This document shows positions 55,791 to 64,000 of a stretch of DNA of 64,000 nucleotides, piece by piece. Made by a program: the position numbers and the translations under genes. The stretch's first letter is position 1. Every line of letters starts with the position of its first letter. The notes under the pieces were generated by a model. The model had not been told where the DNA came from and did not search any database. It was given only the letters and a program-made list of their open reading frames with translations. This stretch comes from Axinella damicornis (lineage: Eukaryota > Porifera > Demospongiae > Axinellida > Axinellidae), in NCBI GenBank assembly GCA_963931865.1, contig OZ007513.1:2435988-2499987 (forward strand), in the 5' to 3' direction.

Positions 55791-57274
55791 CAGGCAAACT
55801 GAAATAAGCATAACTGGTCTATATAACAGACTACTGTAGGATTGCTTTCATCTCGCGAATTGCAAGTTTGCACAAAATTTAGGATGCATTGTGATTGCCT
55901 TAAAAGGCAATGCATTTGTTATGCAATCCTATATATGGTATCAGTGGACCTTGATCATTGTGCTATGACTACTACTGTCCACTGATCATAAACATGTCTA
56001 GACCTGCAGATGGTACTCTTTCAGTACATTCCAGCTCCCCTGCTGTAGTTTGGAGAAAACACCCTCTGCAGGGAGAAGTCATCATTGTCTGGATTCCTGC
56101 GCAGAGGTTGGTCATGGACGGTGCTCAGTGACGCCTCACATCTGTCCCCAGCTGTGATACTCTCAGCAACGCAGGTTCTATAGCATGTACGAGCACTGAC
56201 AGGAAGCAAGAATAGTGTGGGCCAGTCACCGGTGTGTTGTTGTGATATAGTATACCTAACCACATTAAGGGTTAAGTTGTACTTCTCTGGATAGTTAACT
56301 CATTACCTACTACTGCAAACAGCCTACAGAAACAGAAGAGCATGTACAAAGTATTAACGCCTACCTCCTATATAAATTCTTATGGGCTTATGGATATTCT
56401 TTGGGCTCATTTGGCTGCAACAGGGTGCAATGGGTTAACTTAACTTAACCAAAGGGATTTATGCTAAGCTAACTAACTGAAAACAGCTGGAGAAGGAGAA
56501 CATGACTGTTTATATTAGATAAAGGGTTAAGTTGTACTTCTCTAGATAGTTAACCAAGGGATTTACAGCTGTAGTTAACCAACTGAAAACTGCTGGTGAG
56601 GGAGAACATGTTTATGTTAGACTACGAGGTTGAAGACTTGATGTTTACAGGGTTTCACAGGGCGTTTGTCCCCTCATACAATATTCACCATTCAGTATTG
56701 GTATGGGGACTACCGGTATGCATGGTCTAAACCCCTCACATTGGACTTTAGCCCACTTGATCATCTATAGGAACACTCAGGCGCAGCGTTAATTGGTCTC
56801 GGGCTGGCCTCGGTTCTCAGGGTGTTATGTGAGTTAAAGCCCTCATGATATGTAAGGGCTATATCCTATACTTATGAACTTCAAGCTTTGATGTGTGCAC
56901 CACTAATGAGGTATTTGAACCTGCTAGAAATTCCTTGCAGGTTTCTCAGCTGAACTATTATACAATCATGTAGCTAGCTAGATCTAGCAGCCACACTCAA
57001 CCATTTCACATGAAGTGCTGGGAGGCTTACACAAATCAGGTTTATAGCCATTGAATATGAATGCTTACTTTTCAGGTGGCCATGGTATCTGTTGCTCACA
57101 CATGCTCCCAGTATCACCACAGTCCACACTGCATTCCAGCTCCAATACACTGCAGTCCACACTCTGACTGTTGGCACTGTTCTGAGGTAGAGACCGTTTG
57201 CATTTGGGCTCCTCTCCTTCCACGATTGGAACCAGCAGCACTAAAGCTGTTACTATGACAATTCCTACAAGCAT
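51732..57274 (-). CDS. Secreted Cys-rich protein with furin-type site, 7 exons
   Basis: My model (- strand): 57274-57069, 56195-56028, 55474-55075, 54223-53989, 52890-52820, 52617-52491, 51997-51732; 490 aa. All phases match. Donors are GTAAG/GTGAG type except the weaker GTACTG at 56027 and GTTTTC at 52819. Residues 1-20 are a signal peptide (MLVGIVIVTALVLLVPIVEG). Residues about 25-220 hold about 15 Cys, and the segment ending LGFEMFLWCVEP looks weakly CUB-like. A dibasic RKKR at about 246-249 is an apparent furin site after PPPGGG. The C-terminal half is Arg-rich, then acidic (DDDNN), then a Pro/Thr-rich basic tail. I do not recognise the family. A secreted, proteolytically matured factor or matrix protein is the likely class. 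Confidence 0.65.
54240..54460. repeat. GAATGAAT/TG-rich repeat in intron
   Basis: A short (GAAT)n run is followed by ttttattgtcatgcc, like the end of a retroposed or MITE sequence. An imperfect (TG)n stretch follows at 54366-54450. Intronic in the secreted-protein gene. Confidence 0.5.
54707..54981 (+). pseudogene. Possible WD40-repeat fragment
   Basis: An open frame whose end reads LEGHGSNINGLACHPTDPTLLAS...HVWEI. This is the spacing of a WD40 repeat (GH ... HP.D..LLAS ... W), but the middle of the last strand is missing. It lies antisense inside an intron of the secreted-protein gene. I found no start-splice context, so it is probably a relic. Confidence 0.3.
55524..55600. mobile_element. 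Fold-back element, TAGCCTCGTTCC family
   Basis: TAGCCTTGTTCCCAGGCCCC ... ggaacaaggcta, with an inner gcttttcc/ggaaaaagc pair. It lies in an intron of the secreted-protein gene. Confidence 0.75.
55734..55789. repeat. Poly-G tract (56 G)
   Basis: An uninterrupted run of 56 G in an intron. It is the longest of three such tracts in the window, and its length is probably not exact. Confidence 0.9.
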
Positions 57275-58839
57275 ATTGACTGTGAAACTGAAACAGCAGC
57301 AATATGAGCTTTACATTCAAGCTAAGCAATCTGTAGCTAGCTAGGTTGCAGCTAGTTAAAGTTGACGTACTCTAGGATAGTGAAGTTGTTCTGAAGTAGC
57401 TACATACTAGTATAAGAAGCACACATGCACCTTCCAGACTATACAAAGGGTGTGTGTACTTACTGATGCTGATGAATGTGTCATGATTCCATCCCACACA
57501 TGCAACAGGCAGCGGGTGTTGTTACACCTACACGTACATAACTTGGCCCTAAAATAGTAAAAGCTACACCTACTTGTGGGTACAGAGTTTTCTATAATTG
57601 CATTATTCGTACCTGTGTTTTGCAATCTTCAGTGGGTGAAAGTCTGTGTATCCAGACTGTTTAGTTGTTCAACAAGCTACGTAAACAACCTAAGTTTACG
57701 TATAAATCAACTGCATGTGCAGGTTGCATACACGATGTCATGCTTTCATTTGGTATTTGTTTTGCAATCTTGAGTGGGTGAAGTCTATGTGCATCCAGAC
57801 TGTTTAGTCGTTCAACAAACTATGTAAGCAACCTAAGTTTACAAACCAAACTGCATGTGCAGGTTGTATTGTATACGCAATGTCGTGCCTTACTTTGATG
57901 TTGACTAGTGGTTTTGCAGACTTAATCACAGCTCACATTTCCACCCTTACGTGATATTGTTTAATTTCCAAATCACATGCTGTTACAACAAATCAACTTT
58001 AGGTAGTCTTGTTCTCAGGCCATTCCCAGACAACTGTCCGGGATTGCCATCAAGTATCCTACTGATCTGGAGCCTTAAGGATAGGACAATGGGTCAGGGT
58101 TAGGGTTAGGGTAGGATAACGACACAAACAATGATGCCCTGGGACATCCCGGGATATGCGATGGCAATCCCGGACAACCCTGCATTCCCACAAACCGTGT
58201 TCGTGATCATTTACAGTAACGGCCTAGGAATGATACAACCTCAGGGGTGTTAAGTTATTGCCATGGAAAATTTCTTTTTTCAGTTCAGTCCCAGTCCAGT
58301 CCTTGTTCAAATGCCTTAGCTACTACAAGTAATCGTAACAGGATGCAATCATGGACGGCAAAAAGTAGGGAAATAAGGAGATACGCTCTTGAAGTTAAAC
58401 GGTGTCTGAAACGGAGGCTGTCCATAACAGTTACTCATGCTACACATGAATGAAACATATTCCTATGACTACCGGTTTAGGGTCGACGTCGTACATTTTT
58501 TGACCTCCAAGTAACAACTACACTCTCCTGGTAGGGCAACTAGTGGCTCAATGATCTTGCCTTAATCTTGCAATGATCTTCCACGTCTCGCGTTGAACAT
58601 GGATCCGGATTCAAAGGACATCAAAGTAGCCACGCCTCCTTTGTATCTTGTAGATAACTAGTGTCTCTTGATCATGAGGTTGAGTCGTACTGTCTGACAT
58701 TTCACAATTCCCTTGGAGAGTACAGTATATATATATACCATTCTTTGTTTTACTACAGGAAGCTGAAGTTCTTCAGTTGGATTGTACAGAAGATCCACCG
58801 CAATGGACATTACCAGCAGACAAACTGGGGGTAAAAATC

Positions 58840-58879
<40 letters not shown>

Positions 58880-58964
58880 GCTAGAGCGTAAGGAGCCTTA
58901 TTAAAGAATATAAGTCTCTGTGCAATTGCACTCTGTACTGTACATGTACTATTGTACTACTAAC
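57275..58964. other. Intergenic region between divergent genes, possible unassigned exons
   Basis: The secreted-protein gene (-) and the TMEM272-like gene (+) diverge from here. A diverged direct repeat (gtgggtgaaagtctgtgtatcc / gtgggtgaagtctatgtgcatcc) spans 57590-57880. Two stretches look exon-like on the + strand: 58280-58455 after a TTTTTTCAG, and 58760-58830 between TACAG and GTAAAA, encoding EAEVLQLDCTEDPPQWTLPA. I cannot assign either to a gene. A short TTAGGG-like run lies at 58096-58112. Confidence 0.35.
58842..58878. repeat. Poly-G tract (37 G)
   Basis: An uninterrupted run of 37 G, 87 bp upstream of the predicted start codon of the TMEM272-like gene. Confidence 0.9.
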
Positions 58965-61900
58965 ATGGCACCGATAGGGACTCGGGTCGAGGTGGCGCAG
59001 CAAAAGGACGGGACCACGGTTGGTGTGCGGACGGACGTGGTGGTGGATAAGCACACGGGCCTTGTGGTTGAGAAGAAGACGATAGTGGCAGAGGTTCCCA
59101 TTGAGGGAGGGGGCACCGCACAGATTGCAGAAGAGCAGATGCAAGCTGTATACAGTTAATCGAACCATCTACAAACTTCCAGGTGCACGGCTACAATTCA
59201 AGGGCAGCAACCACAATGGGGCGCCATTTGATCAATAATGTACAGTAACCTTGACAATGAAGTTGCAAAACAACATTATTTCCGTTTAAGGTTTGTTGGG
59301 TAGGGAGGGGGGATCCATGATGTTAGTATAAAATGGAAGTCTTATAGGTTAACCTCACTTCATGCCTAATAACTGCAGTAAGGGGAGTGATTTCATGCAC
59401 CAAAGTAATACAGATCGTGTAATCGCGGATTAGCTATCACATCATTTCTCCTTGCAGACTGACCCTCCACCGTCCTATGGGCAAAGTACAGATGGTCAAG
59501 GTACATCCTCAAACTAGCATTGGTCACATGGTTCATCTTACTGATTCTCCCTGACCTAATCCAACCACTTTGCTTTCCCCAGTAGGTGCCCCGCCCTACA
59601 AGAAGACAATCGGGATGGGGAAGATGCGTGATCAGGTTATTGAGGCTCAGAAAACATCCTCCACCAAGGACACATTAACTGTCAAGCTCTGCAAAATCTT
59701 CTGGAGGTCTGGTATGTTTCAGTATCTGGATACATACGTAGAGACCCACTGGTTTGGTTAAGCTATATAGACTGAATGAGCTCCACTGGTTTGGTTAAGC
59801 TATACAAGTAGCTTCGCTCGCTTCGCTCACTCAGCTACTTCCCCCTCATTCGCCTACGTGAGTAATCCGGCGCCGGACAGCTCTCTATGTAGAGCTGCTG
59901 TTCCCCGATTGCATCCGCTTCAGCAGCTGCTCCCCGCGCGATTGCATCGATCCGTTTCAACTGCTGGTGAGCTCCCGGCTTGCATCCGCTTCAGCTGCTG
60001 CTCGCCGCTTGCGTCCGCTTCAGCTGCTGCTCTCGATTGCGTCCATTTCAACTGCTTCCCGATTGCATCCGCTTTGGCTGCTGCTCCCCGATTGCGTCCG
60101 CTTCAACTCTGCTCCCCGATGGCGTCCGTTTCGTCTGCTGCTCCCCGATTGCGTCCGCTTCAACTGCTGCTCCCCAATTGCATCCACTTTGGCTGCTGCT
60201 CCCTGCCAGCTGTTCCGGAAGATTCCAGCCATGTCCACTATTCTCGAACATTCGAGGTTCAGTAAATTGAAGTACGAAGGTCGCGCGTCACTATAGTCTA
60301 GTCCCGCCCCACGAACATCCCACTTCCGTTACACACAGACAGACAGACATACAGACACACGGTTAAAATCTTAATTACACTCCTGGTAGGGGAAAAATTG
60401 TGCCGCGTAAATAATATAAATAATATAATGTTCGAGTACTTAGGATTGGCCTACAGAGATTCTGACTACACCGCCGTGATCGCCATCATGTACTGACCTG
60501 AACGTAAAAAGTTGGTGCTGAAACTCACCTTGGTGGTGGAGATAGAAGCGCTTTTGTCTCACCGTTGGCCACCATTGCTCGAGCGCTCTCTTCGACTTCC
60601 GGTGGCAGTACAGTTCTTAGGAAAGGCACACGAAGATTCTGACAACACGGCCGTGATCGCTGTCGCTCACTGACGCTTATATACCGAAACTCACCGTGCT
60701 GGCTAAGTTGTGAGTGCTGTAATAATGTCTTGTCTTCTTTTTGGTCGCCATCGCTCGTGAGCATGGTTGCCACGTGGGTGCGTTAATTGGAACGAATTGC
60801 AATACTTAGCATGTGCTACGGCGAGTCGCAACCGGGGTTGCATCGGGGCTACCAGGAGTGCGGTTGCCCCTCGTGTATTGCTAGACCTAATAATGTGAAC
60901 TAATTCACACTGGAACCAGAGTAAATACTATGCACTGTGCATGATACCTAATTCACTACTAAGTTGGACTAATCCTAAGTGAGCTAACCCCACACCAATG
61001 GGTGATGGGGCGTAATCTGCCTGCAGCACATACGGCTAATAAAGTGATGACTATGCAGCAAATAGCCAGTCCATGCACATAGTAGCAATGAATACAACAT
61101 AAACCTGAATATGGAGAGTGACATGAATTTATTGGCTTGTTTAGCATGTATATTAGAACTTAGGGATTCCCCTGGAGCTTTATGATTATGCTGTAATGTT
61201 GCAGTGTAATTGGTGACTTCCTGTTGCATAAAGAATTCAGTTCCCTTTATTAAAACAACAGCACCATGATTATTGGCAAAAACTTGTGTGTGTGTGTATG
61301 TATGTGTGTGTGTGTGTTGTGTGTGTGTTTGTGTGTGTGTATGTATGTGTGTGTGTGTTGTGTGTGTTTGTGTTGTGTGTGCATATGTGCATGTGTGTGT
61401 GCATGTGCTCGTGTGTGCATGTGCATGTATGTATGTCCTCATGAGAAAGTTCACCAAATAGTCAGTTGAAAGTGGCTGCAGCAGTCTGAGGATTGGCCTC
61501 ATTCCCAGGCCTTCTACCTCAAGTTTTGATCACTGTGAGAGATGAAACAAAAGCTGGAGGTGTAGAAGGCCTGGAAATGAGGCTACTATTCATGATGTTA
61601 AACGGCAGTCAGTCTGCTGACAGCTAAACAGCAGTATATGATGACAGCTATAGAACAGCAGTTTGATGATAGCTAAACTGGACTGGAATGGGTTTGTGGC
61701 AATACAGCTAAAGAAACAGACTTTGCATGTGAGGTAGACGGTTACACTAAAGTGCGAGCTACAAAGCACTGTGAAGGTACAGGATACACCTAAGGATTAG
61801 TAGCTAGATTGGTTATTCATGAAGTACAAATACTGACTCCTCATGTTTATGTTTGCTAATCCAGCTACTCTGCTTCCCCTTGTAGGTGCCCCACCCTACA

Positions 61901-63561
61901 GAAAGAGATTTAGGCTGGGGAGGATGCGTGATCAGGTGAGGGAGGCTCAGAGTACGTCCCCCGACAAGTGCACATTTGCCTTCAGGCTCTGCAAAATCTT
62001 CTGCAGATCTGGTATGTTTACAGCTATCAGCATGCAGTCTGATGACTGCTAAACTGCAGTCTGATGTCCTGCATGAAGTAGTTGTTCTCTCTTTCCTTCA
62101 GCTGCCTGTCCGGTGTGTATGCTAAGTTTTGTAATTCTCCTTATCGTCATGATTGTCATTGGTATGTCCGTGAGTCACAATCAGTGGTCATTACATGCAT
62201 ATTGTGATATTCCTTTACACTCAAAGGTCAACAGTAAATGTCCAAGGGAGTATCTTGCACTAATTGTATACTGGTTTCAAATGTGTAGTTAAATAATTGC
62301 ATTTCCTGGGTTTGAAAGGTGTAAGTGTGTTTGTAATGAATTTCAAGACAACCTTTGATTCCATTGGCTATCTCAAATTCCATGGCCAGATGGAAAAGGT
62401 GTTTAGTGACAAGATGTCCCACTCAAACCACCAGATGCTCTCTGCGGGGCGTGCGTGGACGGCTGGACATAAGACTAAGGAAAAGCCATATTTCCAATTG
62501 AAGCCTACTTCCTATTCAAAACTAGCTAAGTGCAAACTTATTGTCAGTTGCATGTATCCTTCCTGTGGAGATATAGGTGCATGCGCTTAGTACGTAACAA
62601 GCAACTATGGTATAATATGTGTACCATAGTCGCGCGTTATTAGGCGCATATCACTTATAGGCGCATATTCACTGTTAGGCGCATGTTCAACTCTCGTCCC
62701 AGGTACTCGCTGTACATGTTAAGCGCTGCAGTCTTCTTCCAGAAACTCTGCCGTTTTCGATCACACGGAGTGGAAAACAGCTATAATTCGAATTGAAGCG
62801 CACTTCCTATTCAAGGAATATTAATGTCATTATCATTATAGTCGTTATTAGGCGCACCTCGCTTATAGGCGCATATTTCCTTCCTGTGGAGTTATAGGCG
62901 CATGCGCCTAATAACATGCAACTACGGTATGTTATTATTACTCGAGTCTATTTCTCTCCCTCTGGAAGTTGGGGGTGGGGCATCACGCTCTTCCTTATGC
63001 CCCGCCCCCAAATTCCAGAGCGAGAGAACTTTGGCCTAGCTCGATAGAACATAGATAACATACTTTGAAGTATATTATCTATGGATAGACTAGTATCACT
63101 CCTATTCCTTTTTTCACTTTGCAGGTGCCCTGCATTTCAATGACTGTCCGGGTATAAGCAACCTCCAGTCCTGGCTGATTGTGTTCGGCTCCTTCAGTCT
63201 TTTCGATACTGTCATAAACATTGCTTGGTGGTGTGTGTTCTGCAACAGGGACGAAGATGATTGTTGCAAGTCCATTGGTACATTAATCTGTGGTATCCTT
63301 GATGGACTGGTCAACACTTTCCTCTTTGCCTGGATGTTTGTGGGCAGTATATGGGTCTACAAACACTACAATACCTGGACGATTAATGAAATGTGTCGTG
63401 ATCCGAACAACCCTGATCCAAGCTGCTACTGCCACCCAGTCCCGTACCTGTTCTCCTTCATCACTGTGACCACGATCTACTCCATCAGCGGCCTCTTCTT
63501 TCTTTGTGGCTGTTTGTACTGCTCTGTTGTATGCATTGTAACTAGTGTGTCAGAACATTGA
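58965..63561 (+). CDS. TMEM272-like four-pass membrane protein
   Basis: My exons are 58965-59147, 59458-59500, 59586-59711, 61886-62011, 62102-62161 and 63125-63561, giving 324 aa if all are joined; every phase agrees. Residues 1-61 are a soluble Val/Glu-rich start (MAPIGTRVEVAQ). Then PPPSY (about 64-68, a PPxY-type WW-binding motif) and two homologous 42-residue modules starting GAPPYKK and GAPPYRK and ending LCKIFxRSG. Membrane segments lie at about 160-182, 195-217, 230-255 and 288-318. HFNDCP after TM1 and the LIVFGSFSL, GSIWVY and PYLFSF pattern match the TMEM272-like family of small four-pass proteins, whose function is poorly known. The donor after exon 1 (GTATAC) is weak; without splicing there the ORF stops after 64 aa. 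Confidence 0.65.
59586..59711 (+). CDS. Duplicated cytosolic exon, version 1
   Basis: 126 nt, phase 1-1, encodes GAPPYKKTIGMGKMRDQVIE...LCKIFWRSG. Same length and phases as the exon at 61886, so the two can be used together or alternatively. Confidence 0.65.
59905..60210. repeat. Minisatellite, ~29-bp unit x about 10
   Basis: Units around gattgcgtccgcttcaactg / ctgctcccc are repeated with moderate divergence. The array lies in the intron between the duplicated exons. Several frames stay open through it on both strands, but the peptides are low-complexity by-products of the repeat. Confidence 0.85.
61286..61436. repeat. (GT)n-type microsatellite
   Basis: About 150 bp of imperfect GT, GTAT and GCAT repeats. 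Open frames across it (Cys/Val or His/Thr repeats) are spurious. Confidence 0.95.
61495..61585. mobile_element. Fold-back element, TAGCCTCGTTCC family (diverged)
   Basis: ggcctcattcccaggccttctacctc ... with the inverse arm gtagaaggcctggaaatgaggcta. The core differs (agttttgatcactg), so the arms define the family rather than the centre. It lies in the intron between the duplicated exons. Confidence 0.75.
61886..62011 (+). CDS. Duplicated cytosolic exon, version 2
   Basis: 126 nt, phase 1-1, encodes GAPPYRKRFRLGRMRDQVRE...LCKIFCRSG. It is clearly homologous to 59586-59711, with more basic residues and an extra Cys. Confidence 0.65.
62470..62929. mobile_element. Two adjacent GGCGCAT-ended MITEs
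   Basis: The complete one is 62622-62929, with ~28-bp inverted ends (taccatagtcgcgcgttatt and the inverse of taccgtagttgcatgttatt) and internal ggcgcat repeats. Just before it, to 62611, lies the right part of a second, older copy (aattgaagc.tacttcctattcaa ... gcatgcgcttag). Both are in the last intron of the TMEM272-like gene. Confidence 0.7.
62954..63026. repeat. Imperfect inverted repeat (hairpin)
   Basis: ctctccctctggaagttggg and the inverse cccaaattccagagcgagag flank a 15-20 bp loop. It lies about 100 bp before the last exon. Confidence 0.75.
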
Positions 63562-64000
63562 TACTTGCACACACACAATGTGCATCTAGTCATGTCATTT
63601 TCATGCAGTATATTTATATTTAGTGACTCTCCAGCTTGATGACTTGATGTCAACAATGAGTGTTATACCAAGTTGTGCTGTTACCCATACATCTGTTTGA
63701 AAGCAACAACCGTGATGAACATGTAAGGGTAGATACTATATAGATGCTTGAATGCTCGAAAACATCAAATTGTCCACCGCTCAAAAAGGCAAAGAAACGA
63801 GGGGAAATGCCATTACCCACCCCCCAGCCCCATCCCCTTCTTATTTACACATGATGAGTATTGTAATTCCTTCACTATTAATAATGCTTACAAATTTTAG
63901 TAGACTGAAAAAAGGTGTGCCAGTGGGAGGGGCAGTAATGCTTGAATGAATTCTCTAAACGCCTCCCAATTAACCCAAACCCCTAACTAAAACTCATGAA
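63562..64000. other. 3' flank of TMEM272-like gene, nothing else seen
   Basis: No gene recognised. No clear AATAAA signal follows the stop closely. Confidence 0.4.

Noticed and set aside
58096..58112. Interstitial telomere-like TTAGGG repeats
   Set aside because: Only two or three units, too short to support a telomere fusion or telomere-derived origin.
59858..60296. Overlapping frames rich in Arg/Leu/Pro/Cys repeats
   Set aside because: They are translations of the ~29-bp intronic minisatellite, open in several frames at once with no splice context.
61266..61502. Cys/Val and His/Thr repeat peptides
   Set aside because: They come from a (GT)n microsatellite.

Overview
This is a eukaryotic, almost certainly animal, genomic window. 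It has spliced genes with GT-AG introns, ZU5/UPA/Death-domain proteins, a Ty3/gypsy fragment, many small inverted-repeat transposons, minisatellites and a 200-N assembly gap. The gene families fit an early-branching metazoan, and a sponge (demosponge) is my best guess. The species cannot be fixed from sequence alone.

Layout. (1) 1-4866: repeat-rich DNA with one isolated kinase exon (885-940) beside the gap, and two related transposon copies, one carrying a second transposon. (2) 4867-15252, + strand: a multi-exon gene for an intracellular adaptor built as repeat linker, ZU5, UPA-like, Death, Death. Its second Death exon arose by internal duplication, and one intron holds a degenerate Ty3/gypsy element. 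(3) About 15740-50693, all - strand: a tandem array of at least ten loci of one family. Members have a signal peptide, a right-handed beta-helix ectodomain with PMP-like repeats, a Cys-rich juxtamembrane module, about 8-10 membrane segments and a short conserved tail. Three copies are intact, single-exon ORFs (22372-26091, 40509-44234, 46881-50693). The rest are frameshifted, truncated or interrupted by a transposon. (4) 51732-57274, - strand: a seven-exon gene, assembled here by splice-phase matching, for a secreted, Cys-rich, probably furin-processed protein of about 490 aa. (5) 58965-63561, + strand: a six-exon TMEM272-like four-pass membrane protein with a duplicated internal exon.

The array is the main attraction. 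Its membrane half is nearly invariant between copies while the ectodomain varies. The coding regions are intronless among intron-rich neighbours. Most copies are preceded by a conserved block containing GGGACTTT (NF-kappaB-like), followed in four loci by a TTTAAA box about 70 bp closer to the gene. This looks like a rapidly duplicating cell-surface receptor family. A role in recognition or defence is inference only. All spliced models were built by eye from splice signals, reading frame and phase, without transcript data.
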